Positions 24,001 through 39,000 of a stretch of 64,000 nt of DNA are shown in pieces (the stretch's first letter is position 1; each line of letters starts with the position of its first letter). The position numbers and the translations under genes are program-made. The stretch comes from Eumeta japonica (taxonomy: Eukaryota; Arthropoda; Insecta; Lepidoptera; Psychidae), in NCBI GenBank assembly GCA_005406025.1, contig BGZK01000866.1:62001-126000 (forward strand). The letters are read 5' to 3'. A model generated the notes under the pieces. It saw only the letters and a list, made by a program, of their open reading frames with translations. It was not told the origin of the DNA and searched no databases.

Positions 24001-27000
24001 AATTAAATGCATTAGTTTTTTGTGAGTATATAAAAATGAAGAGATAGTGAATCAGTACTAATATAAATTTAAAATACAGACTATATCTGTCTGTTTGGTA
24101 CAATGTTATAAGCTAAGCCACTAAATCGATTTCAATGAAAACTTGTAGAAAGCTAGTGTTATATTTGAAATTAAACATGGGATATGTGTCATCAGTAACA
24201 AAAAAAAAATACCTTATTAAAGCTATTAGCAATTGAGCATATTTGTCACAATATTGTGAAACTTATTTTACAACCTGCTTATCTGTGTGCACTTAATGAC
24301 TTAGTGTATATGGAAAGTGTTTACAATGTTAAATTATGAACTGAGATTTTATGTTTGTGAGAATATTATATCCATACATCCAAAGCTGCAAGTGAACAGT
24401 TTAGTTTATTTTTAAATTAGGCTATTTACCTGCGGCAGTGGCTGCAGTTTCAAATTCACCATGATAATAAATTGTCTAACGTAATAAAATATCTGTGGTA
24501 ATTGTAATTAAAGTTTAAAAAATTTGAATATTGTATTATTCTTTTAAAGGAATACTAGTCTGAAATATTATTTTAACTTGCTTTTTTTAATTTTTGCATT
24601 TTCGAATTATATCGGTATTCTAGTGTGCGAGATGCTTTTTCAAATTTAGGAAAACTGTTCCAATCCTTTGTGCAGCAACATATATTTAACTTATTTTATC
24701 TAAGTTTTAAAAGTAAAATTTAACATTATCCTATCTCTAAGTTTTCTTTAGGCTAATTCAACCAAACAATATTCCAGAGTCATCCAAAAGTGAATGCATT
24801 GATGTAAAAGAAAAAAAAAGAAAGGAAAAGAAAAAGCATGCAGTAGACAACACCAAAAATATAAGGGCTGAAGTTGATGCTTCAAATAACTCTTCTGATG
24901 TCACAACAAAAAATACTTCAAACAGTGTCAATGAGACAGGTAATCTTCAAAATTATTTACAATGATTAATGGTTGTTTTTAAATAACCATATTCAATGAT
25001 TTTTTTGCGAAACTACATATTTTAATTTGCAAAATTCATGGCTTAGACTCAAATAGTTTTGTCTTAATTATAAATTATCAAGCTTTTGGCAAGGAGTTTC
25101 TACCGAAGAGTGCTCGGCAATTATAACTAGCTTTATTTCGCTTCCTAAGACTTACTAGGTTATATATATATTATTCATAAAGGAGACAGGTACACTTCAG
25201 AATATATAATAATTATTAGTACTTATTTGGAATATTTGCTTTGGATGTAAAAAATTCTAGATACAATTTTTGGGTGAACGTCACATTTCTATGACAATGA
25301 AATTTCTATTATTATAATCAATGTAACATCTAACAATGCATTCCAGAATCAACTGAAGAGAATTATACTGAAAAAACAGAGAAAAGTGTGAAGAAAAAGA
25401 AGAAAAAGCATTCAATGGACAATGTTGAAAACATAGTGTCTGAAGGTAATGCTATAAAAGTTTTGGAGTCAAATAAATTCTTTGTAGATAAAAATACTTC
25501 AAATAGTCCAAATAAGACAGGTAATCTGCAGTACATTTGGCAATTATTGACAGATTTATTTAAAATCATCTTACATTCATATAGTTACACATAGGTCTTC
25601 TAAAGACAATCAAAGACTTTTAAAGTTATATATTTATTTAATAAACTTGGATCTTTGTTCAAAATATTCATTTGAAAACACTTACTGTAATGCCAAAATA
25701 ACTTCACAAATCCCTCCCCACTATTTATATGATGGGTTAGGTGTAAATAAATCATTGGTAGCTAATGCGTATCTTTTTCTTTTATTAATTTATCCCATTA
25801 ATTAGAAAATAAACTAAGTGAAACCCCAGTACCAGTCACCCCAGTAGGATGACATCAGTAAATCTTTACTTTTCATAGCAAAAAGTCAACAGTTCTAAGA
25901 CCAATATTTTGCGAAAACTTGTAGTAGGGCTAAATAGGTTTCACATATAACCCATCTTAAATTGATTTTTATGACAATGTACCACTTGTCACACTAATGT
26001 ACCACTCAGGATTAATTGTTCTTTGTTTCTGATACAGTTATTACATGAATTTATAAAGAATTTAGCAATCAATCGTGTTTTTATTTTCTACTCATCTTGT
26101 AATAATTTTTATGAGATTGACTAAGTTTTGAAATATACCACCGACTGGCATTTGTTCCCAGATCATGGAATTCAATTACAATGATCACTAGTCTATGAAT
26201 AGTATAAAGTCTGTCTGTCTGTTTATGCAATTAGTTCTTCTAAACTACACAACTGATTTCATTATGATTTTCATTATTGTATACAAAATTTCTTCTGTAA
26301 GGTTTGTATATATAATAAATACATATTTTATTTGTAGAAAATAGAAAAAAAGTTGATGATTTATAATACATTGCTATTGCGGACAAAAACTATAAGATCC
26401 ATCAAAATAATATACTATGGCATTGTATACAGAAAAATCTGCCATGATACACATCTATCTCCTAAAGATAATCCACAGCAATAATTTTTATCTTTCCCTA
26501 TTTAATGGATTATTTTTGCGAAGCTATTTTGATCAATGTAACATTAATCCTTATCCAATGAAATATGTTAATTATCTTAAAAATTTAATGCATATTGAAT
26601 TTGCCCTTTGCATCATCTAATAAATAAAAGTAGATTGTTAACTATTTGTTCATACATTTTGTAACGATTTAGTTTAAACATTAGTGAGTTGTTGTATATG
26701 AAAATGGAAAAGTTTCTGAAAAAAAAAATCATTTGTTCCTGATTTCATTTAGGATTTGTACTATTGAACGAAACTACAGAGCCAATTTACAAAACTCTCG
26801 CTAATAGAAAACCACATTATCCCTGAGTAGAATAGTCTACTAACATATTACCTAATTTTGTCCGAATCGAAACTGGCGCGGAGTCTGAATTAGAAGTAGG
26901 ACTGGGAACAGGTTAATGAAACCAAAATTGAAATCGAGTGTATAACCAACTTCATAATCAAAAGCTTGACGAGATATAGAAATGGGAACAATACCGAGAT

Positions 27001-30000
27001 CACACTCGAAAACGGATTGCGATCGGGATTGACAGCAAAACTGATTGGTTTGATAGATGAAGAAATTCGTTCTATATCCATACGGGTGAAGTAGAAAGCG
27101 GAAAGTTAATATTGTATTTCTTTTGCTTATCGTATAACATTTCTATCATTTTAAATCAATTCAACCAAGAGTCTTTCTACTTTTGTTAGTTTGTGTGGTA
27201 CTCATATTAAACATCTCTTGCAAAGAGAATTGTGAATTGTGGCACTGCCAGTGTTGTGAAATCCAGTTCACACTATTTATGGTATTTAATTATTTGCAAT
27301 GAATGGGTTACTGGTCCCTGGAGCATCGTCAGCTCTCCCTTTCTCTTTAATTCAACACATAATTAAATTCTAACACTCCGGAATAACTATGATAATCCCT
27401 TAATAATTATGTTACATTAAATGTAATAATTAAAAACCACAATGCTCCTGAACTAACAGACTCGCCAAATGTATTGTATTCATAATTGTATAGTCGTCAT
27501 AATTGTATAGTCGTCAATAAATCATGGCTTAAAAAGTGTATGAACCGTGTCTTGAAAAGAAAAAGAAAGTCAGCCAAATACTATTGCTTCTGTATTGGCT
27601 ATATTAGCTTTGACCACAAAAGATTCTATGTATTCAATCCCTAACTTAACAACAATGTACTAATCTTACCTAGCTCTTGAAAATTATATACAAATATCAT
27701 ATCCCCGAATATAACATTCCAGAATTATCTGAGGACAATCACATGGATTCAACAGAACAAAGTCCAAAGAAAAAAAAGAAAAAGCTTTTAGCTGAAGACA
27801 ATGAAAACGCAATGGCTGAAATTAATTCTACAAAACTTTTAACTCCAAATAAAACCTCCGATGAAACAGCAAAAGAAAACACTTCAAACATTAGTGTCAG
27901 GGAGACAGGTAATTTTCAAAATGCTGAGTGATTATTAAAAAAATTATTCAGAATCTGTACCTGCATTGATGTATTGATGAAATTGTTACTTTTATTCTCT
28001 TTTATATATCTGCTTTGAATGCGAAAAGTACAGGATATTATTTCTATTTGGGCAATGTTTGTAAATTAATTTAAGTAATTTAAATAATTTAAATGTTATT
28101 TGAAAGTATCATATTGAACATGAAATTCCAGAATCCTCTGAGGACAATTATATGAACATGACAAAGGATAGTGTAAAGAAAAAGAAGAAAAAGCATTTAG
28201 CAGATGCCATTGACAACAAATTGGCCGAAGATGCTACAAATGTTCTGCATTCAAATACATCTTTTGGTATGACAAGAAAGGGAAATATTTCAAAGAGTGC
28301 AGAGGAAACAGGTAATCTTCAACATAATTGACAGTTATTTATCAAATATAGTTTATTTAAAGTTTTGTCAAATTATTGATGTTGTGATTTTCTTGTTTCT
28401 TATTATATATTCAGTTTCAATGCATAAAATTATTGGTTTAATCCTGGTCATGCAATATGCATATAAAATAATATATCTGGGTTTTGAAAATGAAATTTTT
28501 GAGTGTGACATCTTGACAATTGAATTCCAGAAACATCGGACAACAATCACATTGATATAACTGAGGAAAGTGTGAAAAAGAAAAGGAAAAAACATTACAC
28601 AAAGAACATTGAAACCACAGTGGCAGAAGTGAATGCTGTAGATATTTTGACTTCTAAAGATTTGTCTAGTTTAAGAACAAAAGAAAATAATTCAAACATT
28701 AGTGTAAAGGAGACAGGTAATCTTCCTTTTCGGCAATTATTGATGTAATTATTTAAAATTATTGTAGATGCACAATTATAAGATTTTATCTTGTGTAAAA
28801 TTTTCACTTAGAATGCAAAAAAATACTGAACTCAATACACATACTCGGACATAGTAAAATTACTAATTAATTATGATTTTTGAAAATAAGTGTTAGGGGT
28901 GTAACATATAAAAATGTAATGTCAGAATCATCTTAAGATGGTTCTATTGACAACACAGAGAAAGGTATGAATTTAAAAAAATTAAAAAAAAAAAGCATTC
29001 AGCACACAATGCCAAAACCATAGTGCCCAAATTTAATGCTATGAAAGTTTTAATCTCAAATAAATCTTCTGATGTGACAGTAAAAAGAAGTACTTCAAAC
29101 AAGTTTGGTTAGCAATAATTAATAGATCTATTTGAAATTTTTATGTTTATGTGCTTGTAAAATTATAATTTTTTCCTTTATAAAATATGTTTGGAATCCC
29201 AATGGTATTACAGGTTTGGTAATAAATTTCCCTAACACAAATAAAGTGCATACAATAAAGCAGATGAAAGTTTGAGCTATAATTGTAAGATTTATTTATG
29301 AAAATATCTTAACTAGATTATGAAAAAATGGGATGGGACGAAATTTAAACAAAATATAAGACAACTATAGAATGTTAGTTATAGAACATCTAATTTGATT
29401 ATAAAATGATCACTTTTACACAAATGCAAATTCAAGTTTTAGGTCTCATTCAAATCAATCAAATCTTATGTATCAAAGTCAATCTTCTTTTGCACAAGAT
29501 TTACTATGTCAAAAGAAATTAAAAGATTGCAGGGAAGAGGGTGCCCCTGCAACAAGCTGACAAATCTAAAGTCAATACATACTTTATTTTAACTGATAGA
29601 TCAGTGTAAATAATTCTTGTGTTCATATTTATTAATAACACATATTTTAATGTATTGGCTCATTTTAGAGTTCATTACTTGTAAAGGAAAAAGGAAACCC
29701 TGTGAGATCACTTTATTTTCCCTCTGTTCGTCAATACCCTTTTCTTCAGGAATGTGTGGAAGTATCAAATTGAAATTAGTACCAAATAGTTACTAGGTCT
29801 AGGATCCCTTGGAGCTGTAAAACAATCAAGATTCTAAGTCAATTTGATCAAAAAGTACAGCCAAAATATGGCCATTTATATCTTATATTTTGAAAATCAC
29901 AAGTAAATCAAAATCTATAGATACTTTCCACTGACCTAAAATCATGAAATTTGGCAAGAAAAAAAATCTCACAGCACATGGAATAAATCTGAAAACCGTT

Positions 30001-33000
30001 AATATGTAGATGTCATATGAAAAGAAAAATGGTTGCAAACTTACATTTGCAATTTGAATATGGACCCAAGATATTGGAGAATATGTTTTAACTTTTTGCT
30101 TTATAAACATATAAGATTTTCAATATTTTGGATACATCTAAAAATACATTTTTAAAATTAGAAATAGTTTGAAAAAAAATACAAGCATTTTTGTACTCCT
30201 GAGATCAATGTCCAATCTTGATGAAAATGGGTATACAGTATGAACATATGATTGTGCAAGTGATAGGGTATAATGTGTATGTCTAGTTATTTTCTGCGCT
30301 AATCTCCAAAATCACTGCAAGAATTGTAATTAAATTTTGTACAGAAGTCGATTCATTTCTAGTATATGGGACAGGATATATTTTATAAAAAAAAAATCAG
30401 AAAAATAGCAGCTATGTTCAAGGGAAGACTAAGATTGCTTTCAATATTTAAACAGAGGCATTAGAATAGGAGCAGGACCAGTATCTAAATTGAGAGCTGG
30501 ATTAGGATTAAAGATAATCATTGTTTGGTTACAATCTAGCCGAACGAAGCAGGTGAGAAACATCTAGCATTTATAAAAAACTCCTTCACAAACTATATGA
30601 ATAATTTAGTTTGGATTTATCATTTGACATATTATTTTGATAATTGATTATGTTTTTTAATCTATTTTACATGAACATTTTAAAAACCCTTTTTAGGGTT
30701 CCGTATACAAATGATGCCAACAGGGCCCTATTCTGTCGCCGCTGTCTGTTCGTCCGTCTGTCACAAGGCTCTATCTCTTGAACCGTTATAGCTAGACACT
30801 TGAAATTTTCACCGATTATGTATTACTGTAGCGGCTATAACAAAAAATAATAAAATAACAATTGAAGAAGGTTGTCATGTACAAAACGTGTTTTTCTTTT
30901 TGAACTATTTTTAAAACATTGTACACAGGTGCGGAATCCTTCACGTACGAGTCCGACTTGCACTTGACTTTTTTTAATATAGTATTATACAACAATATGT
31001 GTGCTAAGTACATGCCTTCAAAACAATTTTATGAAAAAGCGCGTTTTTCTCTCTTTTTATGAAGGTAACAACAGCATGTCCATGAACGGATCTGCGGCGT
31101 AAATTTTTTGCTGGAGGTATCAATACACTAGTTCGAGTACAGACAACACTTAATGTTTTCCATCTCTTGTGCAGATTTAAATACCAATTACGACTTATAA
31201 CAGCGAAGGAAAAACATTGAATAAAACTTACATACCAGAGTGGCGATTCGTGGATCATGTGATTCAGTGTCTCATATAAGATTGGGAAAAAGTGTTTTAC
31301 GAAAACAGTAATCCATCCGTATTCTCAGATGTCTCACACGATATGTTACATACATAGGCACATAAAATCTATTATATAAAGTATCTCAGTATATGAATTA
31401 CTTTTTCCATTAATTTTTACTGTCACATGAAACATTAAGTCTCATGATCCAAGACTTACCTCCCAGAAAATTCATTAGAATCTTCATTGACATACAGAAT
31501 ACCTAACATATATTTAAGTAATATGTAACCTGCAATGACGCTATTATGGAATGGAACAAATAGTACTCATAGGACAAGAAAAGAATACTACAGTTAATGT
31601 GATTATGAAACAATAAAGACAAAAAAATTTAAAACTCTTGTCAAAATTACACATCATTAAAACAATAATACTTTACCATACTGCTAAAACCTCTTAAAAA
31701 ACAATCATTTATGGAGGTAAAAATAGGCCATAAGTTGCTTGTGCCGTATTTAAAGTTATGACATCACTATGATATTGTATTAATTATAAATAGTACTTCA
31801 AACTTTTTTATAAAATTCAAAAATTGAATAATAATTTAAACAAGGAAATAATTTATGAAGACAATTCTGTCAAAATAGTTATCGATAACATTTGAATTGA
31901 TTAATAGAAAATAAACTACCGTTAAATTTACGGTTAGTTACATTTTATTTGTAGTAATATATTATAAAATTGGCCTAAAAATGATTATGTTCAAAGTATA
32001 TTACCAATTTTAATAACATTTTCAAAAGTATTGTGTTTTCTTACACAGAATTCTACAAAATAAGTTATTAGAATTTCTAAAGTCAAAAGTTCCCTTAAAA
32101 AAGAACTACCTACTACATGGGAATAATGAAAAAACATTGAGATATCCAATTCAAAATATAAAAAAAATAGTTCTTATAATTATAACTTAATTTTTTACCT
32201 TTTATTGTATGCCAACTTTTCCTATATATATTTTGTTGCAATTTAAATTTTTTAGTTTAAATCGCAACAAAAATAGTTTTAAGTTAAATATATATAACAA
32301 TTACTGTTTTTTTTTTTTATCATAACACAAAATGTCGCCGATATGTGATTTTTTGTTAAATATAGCAATCCCGTTTGTTAGATTTTGTTTTGTTCATGAT
32401 AACTTATTAAATATATCTTGTTACAGACTCATCAGAAGACAATGTGCCAGATATTGATTTAATCAAAAAGGATAAAAAGAAGAAGAAAAAGCAGTTTGAG
32501 AATGCAAATAATGAAGATAGTGAAATTGAAATAAAGTCAATGTTGGGTGCAGAAAAGAATACAGACTCCAATAGGCGAGATGCATGTAATATTTTTAATG
32601 TTCTATTTACAGCTTATATATAGACTTGTGATGATAAACAGTCTATTTAATAAAATATTTCGAGTAATAATTATAATTAGAGGTGTACATATCACTTTAC
32701 TAATTATTATAGTAATGTTTATTATAAATCCCCAAACAAAAGGGTTTCCAACAAAAATAAGTTATAAAAATTATAAATAATATAAATATTTGAATACAAA
32801 AATAATTGAATATACAATTATTAATACTTTTCCCACTTAAAGTATAATTGAAGTCAAACTAGCAGCACCATTGTCAATTTTAATAGTGTACAAAAATGTT
32901 CGTAACATGTTTTAAAATTCTTATCGAAATAATTGCAATGAAGTATGAGAAATACAAATTACTGTAAGTAATAGTATACAAAATTGTTTATGTAGTAATA

Positions 33001-36000
33001 ACAACTAGTCATCCGCCAGCGTTGCTGGGCGTTATGGCTTATGGGAACAAACAAAAGATAATAATAATGAAGAAATGTAATTCAAAATATGAATATCCAA
33101 AAACCATCTACAAATGATCCCATGTCAAATAATCAAAGTTTCATACTGATACATTAAGTACTTTTGAACTATTCCCGAATGTACAGAAAATTGTTTCTTT
33201 ACACATAAATATATACTAATAATAATTACACATTTTTTGAAATAAAAATAGAATCTTTCGATGGGATTCTTCCACATTACTATCACTTCTGTTGAACTGT
33301 TATTATTTCCTACAAAACCATAATTTCACAGTTTACAATTTTATCTATTTTGCCATCTCTTTCATAATCATTTTTCCGTCTTAGTCTCATAGTGCTGTTC
33401 ACCAGCTTGTGTGATATCCTTTAAATGATCATCAGGAATAATATCTCTTACTTTATACAATTATTTTAATTACACATAATTTAATAATTATTTTTAAGTC
33501 CACCAGACCTGTTTTTCAAATGGATTTTTACTTTTGTTATCCCAAAATAATAAAATTATACAGTGGAATCTCAATAACTCGAACCTCGTTAAGTCGAAAT
33601 CCTCAGTAAGTCGAAAAAAATTGCCATTGCCTTTCGATGAACCCCTAAATATGCGGTATCTCGAATTATTTAGACTTCGTAACTCGAACAAAATGTTATT
33701 TCCATACGAAGTATTGATAATACATATTTATACTCTATAACTTGAATTTAAAAAAGGAGACTCCGTAAGTCATAGTTGGTAAAATATAATGACGTCTTAC
33801 TTGGAATTCCCTGAAATAATAGCAATAAATTCCAAAATGAATGTTCGGGTTCGGGGCTTCTAATCTATTGTTTTTGTCTTGTACACGTGCAATGAATGAA
33901 TACATTCATGAAACTTTCTAAGTAACACAGCTGTGAATGTTATGTTCGTTCCTTGTCGACACAGTCATATGTATCTCGAAGTTGTTGTTAAGTCGAAAAC
34001 TCGTTAATTCGAATTTTTTTGTATTTCCTTTGACATTCGAGTTATTGAGATTCCACTGCATATTCATTAAATTCCAGCTGTAGAAGTATGTCACTATTAC
34101 AATGCTAACAATATACAGTAATTTTATGTCCTTACAAGTAATATAATGTCATAGGTCTCAACCCGACCGGACGTAACATCTCCGGTTATGTTAAACGAAA
34201 CATTTTCATTCTGTAAAAGTGTTTGGTGCGCCATATCTCTCGAACGATCGTGATCCAAAAGATGGCACTACTTAAATAAATTACTGATATAATTTTATTG
34301 ATTTAACAGATGGCACTTTATAAAAAAATACTGAAATAGTTTTTTAAGATAACAGATTGCACTATATAAATAAAAATGGACACAAATTATGTTGTCAAAG
34401 TAATGGCACTATTTAAATAAAAAATTGACATAATTATTGTGATCCAAGTGATGGCACTATTTAAAAAAAATACTGAAATAATTTTTTAAGAAAACAAATG
34501 GCACTTTATAAATAAAAACGGACACAAATTATATTATCAAAGAGATGGCACTATTTAAATAAAAAAATGACATGATTATTGTGATCCAAGTGATGGCACT
34601 ATTTAAAAAAAATACTGACAAATCTTGTTATAAAACAGATGGCACTATTCAAATAAAATATTAAGAATTTTTTTAACATTCAAACACCAATCGATTGTTT
34701 ACATTTGTTACTGATTTTTACGTATATATTGTATGCCAATCGAACGTATAAATTGTCCTTACAAATAAACATCAAAAAATTTCATAATATGCTGCTAGTA
34801 CAATGTATTGTTATTGATAGTATATAATGCAATAGATAGTTTGTATTATATGTTACAGGAAATGTAAATCCAACTTATGTATTTTAATATTAGTTACAGA
34901 CTTGATTGAAGATAATATACCTCCTGTTGGTGCTACTATGAATAATATAAAAAAGAAGAAAAAACAGAAGAGTGGTGATACTGAGAATATTGTGACGGAG
35001 GAGAAATTAATTGCTGCACATATTCTGGACCCTAAATTACCATATGAAGGTCTTGAAAAACACTCATAATATTTAACATACAACATCCGACATTGATCTT
35101 TATATGAAATCCGTGAAGCTCTCGTTGATGTCACAAAAAACTAGGAAAAACATCTGTGATTTTGGGCGGTCAAACAGTGTTAAAGCATGCACCCATACTT
35201 TTCTATAACTACAAAGAGTTATTTACAATTTTTCTTCATAATTTACACTTTAGTATTTTAAAACTGTGATGTAGAGTTCAACTTTTCATTTCATAATTGA
35301 AGCTAACACTATAATCATTCCATAGGAAAAATTATGATTTGGCCAATGAAAAATTTCTTGATCATTTTTTGAAAACATATATTGGTATAAATACGATGTG
35401 TTGATTTTGTAAATTCCACATCAATTTTATATAAATTAAAGAAAACATTAGTTTTTCAGAAAGGTTTTAATTATTTCAGATCAAATTTAGACCTATATGC
35501 AGATATATAAATGCTATTTGTAAAACAAAAATAACAGTCCATTATTTTGTTTAATAATAATTTATTTATTTTTTAATAATTTTTATTTAGGTTACATCAT
35601 AAAATTATGAAACTAATATTTTTCATATATACTCCTATAGTAGTTAATGTCATTGTTAATATTTTTGAAATCCTATTTTATTATGTAAAAGTTTGATAAT
35701 AAGTTTGAATCATTCTATTGCAAAAGCACACCTTCCAACAACCATAGAAAAACTATATTTGATATGAAAGTTTTACTATGTTCAATCTGTTCCTTTTACG
35801 AAATTGATAGGTTCATAACTTTAATTCCAGAAATGAATTAAAATAGAACTAAATTGGTTGACAACCAATAAATCTGAATGGTTATTTATTAATCAATCAT
35901 TAAATAAGGGTTTTTTTTGTGTTAATCATATGAAAATGTAAATAATCAATTTTTGTGTCAAAATATCAATTATCCTTTTTTTATTATTTTGTGTTTATAT

Positions 36001-39000
36001 TTGAAATTTCAAATTATAACTATTTTACAGAAAAAAGACAATTTTTATTCCACATTTGTGCTTTGACATTATGAGATAAAATTTATTTTGAGGCAATCAA
36101 CAGTAATTGTTATAAGTAAAACTAAATGTTCTATACATTATGTATGCTATACCTAGCCCATCCAAAAATCAGTTGAGTGATTTTTAAAAAACATACAAAT
36201 CTGGTTTTTCAATTATTTTCATTTTATCAAAAACTAAATTAGTAGATAACAGTCAGAAACTGGCAAAATTAATATATTACACAGGTAATTCATGTACCTT
36301 AAAAAAATTATCTAAACATTTCTAAAAGCCAAACCTCCATTCATATTTTCTCATAGCCGATCCAAAAAAATTGTGTGTTTTCATTGAAGAGTTACACTAT
36401 TCCTCCACAAATTTTCTTATTTTTTTAAATATTTAATTTATATGATAGAGATAATAAAATAAAAACATTATTTAAGATCTAATTTTGAAATAACATCATG
36501 AATACTAAAAAATACATTGCTTTGTTTCAATTTTTTTAAATATTTTTTGAGAAATATATGTGTTGTTCTGAACCTGTTTAAAAGTCGTGAGCATTATGGA
36601 TATGAATCGTATATATGTATTTCAAAGTAGAACTATAATTTTTCGAACTTTCAATAAACTTAAACAACCCTTTTCTCATTTTTTTGTCCACAATATTGAA
36701 TAGTAATTAGCATTACCTGTGTCAAATATCCATATATGGCTGTAAAATATTAGATATGGGATTTATATTTTCTTGATTTTATTCAGATTTAAGGTTGATG
36801 CGAGAGGTAAAGCTATCGACTCTGATGTAATAATAATGACATAATTTATTAAAAAAAAGTAGTGTTTTAATTATTTATTTGCAGTATATTTTATGAATAT
36901 GTCTATGTGTAGAATTAATGATATCTTTTTTTTCCTCCTTATTGATGAGCATATTGTATTCAGAATGTGTAAAGATACAACAGATATTTATAACTATTTC
37001 ATTTATTTTGTTCTTTAATGTAACTATAATGACAATTCTTATTAATATCTTGTTTCTCTTTCATTCTTGAATATGCTATATCATTATGAATTTGATGCAA
37101 TTTGTGAATATGTAATTGTAATAAAAATATTCCAGATTTTTTTTCCACATTCACATTATTACATCTCCAACGTAATTATTTCATTGCGTAGTATATTAAA
37201 AAGATTATTGCAATCTATAAAAAGACGGGTATGCAATAAAAAAAAACTGATAACAATATGTTCATTAATGAAAGTTTACCTATAATTTACTTTTAAATGT
37301 TGTTGATTGTTGTTGAACTCATAACATTTTAATTTTAATTTACATTGTCTTCCATTCATGATTTGTATATCATAGGAGTTAAAATGTTATTAGAAATAGA
37401 ATTTTATATTAGATAATATTCAAGTGTACTTAATATAATAATTTTTTTATTACATATTTGGTTACAGTTTCCTCCGATGACAATAATAAACAGTTTACGG
37501 ATGAACAAGTCAAAAAGAAAAATAAGAAAAAACGGGATAATGTAGATAATTTACCTACTTTATCAATTCAACAATCAATATCTAATGAGAGTTTAGTATC
37601 TGAAGTTGAAGATTTGCATATATTGAAGAAAAGCAAACGCAAACATTCAAAGAATTCTGACAACTTGACAGGTTAGACCTTATCTTATGAGAAAAACTAT
37701 AAACAAATTTATTTTACATTAGAAAACTTTTCTATGCATTAAATATTAATTGAATGACAACAATACTAGTGGCAAGCCTTGATTATGGTAATTAAAATTC
37801 AATATAGTTCAATATAGTTTTTTTCCATAACCAGACGCCATATTATGGAAAAAAATTAAAGCCGATGAACTGTATCAAGTGAGATATCCTAGAATAGATC
37901 TTTGAAAGTCCTCAACAGATTTCTCTAATCATTTTTCTTTCTATGTGATCATTTATGACCTATAACAATTTCAAGTTAGTTAGAACCATTTCATTTAAAT
38001 TTTCAAAACTAATAGTAGAGCTGTTTATAAAGTTCTTATAATCACATAATTAGATTTATTAACTTCAAACATAATTATTATACAACCAGAATAATGGCTA
38101 TGAAATGCAAGATGGTGGTAGAAACAAAAAAAAATCATACCATATTAACATATCATTGAATAGGTTTTTGGAAAACAATATGATTTGTACTGTTTTGCAG
38201 CAATAACCTTTATTTAAGAATTACACAATTTGCATTTATAATTTATTAATATCAATATATTCATAAAATAAATTTATCACAATAAGACACAACGTTGCCA
38301 CTACTAATGACGAGAAAGCAATCTTAGTTTATTGTTGAAACAGAACTAGTAATTTAAAAAAATATTGAAGAATAATTACAAAATCCAACTGTAAAATTAA
38401 ACTCAAAAATTGGAAACAAGGTGATGTAAAAAAATTATACATTTAAATATGACGAATACATTAAGTCAGATGCATACATGGAGCAGGAGTTGCAGCAAGC
38501 AAGGAAATAATTTAATGCCTCCAATTGCAAATATTTGTTATATGTAAATGGATGATTTTTCTTACATCTTTTTCCGATTTTTCTATACAAATTACATTTA
38601 GTTCTTGTTTTGTTTTAGATGAAATTGAACCTGATGAGATAAATCCCATCTGTGAAGAGCTGGACTTGTACAGTGAAAATAAAAAAAGAAAGTTTTCAAA
38701 TAGTTCTACACCAAGTAAATGTTTTATTGAATAATGTTCATGTTTTATCATTGCTTAATAAGTTAATGATAATTTTGAAAGTGTATTTTTAGAGAAACTA
38801 ATAAATACAATGTTTCTTTTAACAGGTTGTAATGAACTAGATGGATTGAAAATAATAGCAAAACAGAATACTATTCCACGCACAAGGGATCCAAAAGAAA
38901 AGCAAAATACATTAAAAAGTCTGGCTGTCAGTCAATCCTCTCTGATGCCTGTTGGTAAGTTCATAAACCGGTATTGTTAAATAGTATTTAATTAAAAGTT

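Larger units (their letters stand above)
28717..32426 (+). other. Gene A intron 11 (3.7 kb) with repeat debris
   Basis: Besides the fossil exon (28926-29110) and the dispersed repeat at 30694-30976, this intron holds AT-rich DNA, possible degenerate repeat sequence at about 29.8-30.5 kb, and a hairpin at 32230-32274. No other coding exon is supported. Confidence 0.6.

Noticed and set aside
25804..25850. Possible extra exon after exon 8 ('attag' then ENKLSETPVPVTPVG)
   Set aside because: No Lys core or donor, and a stop follows at once; the phase is compatible but nothing else supports it.
27540..27580. Possible second fossil module ('cttgaaaagaaaaagaaag')
   Set aside because: Only a short Lys-codon-rich scrap; neither an acceptor nor flanking module sequence is visible.
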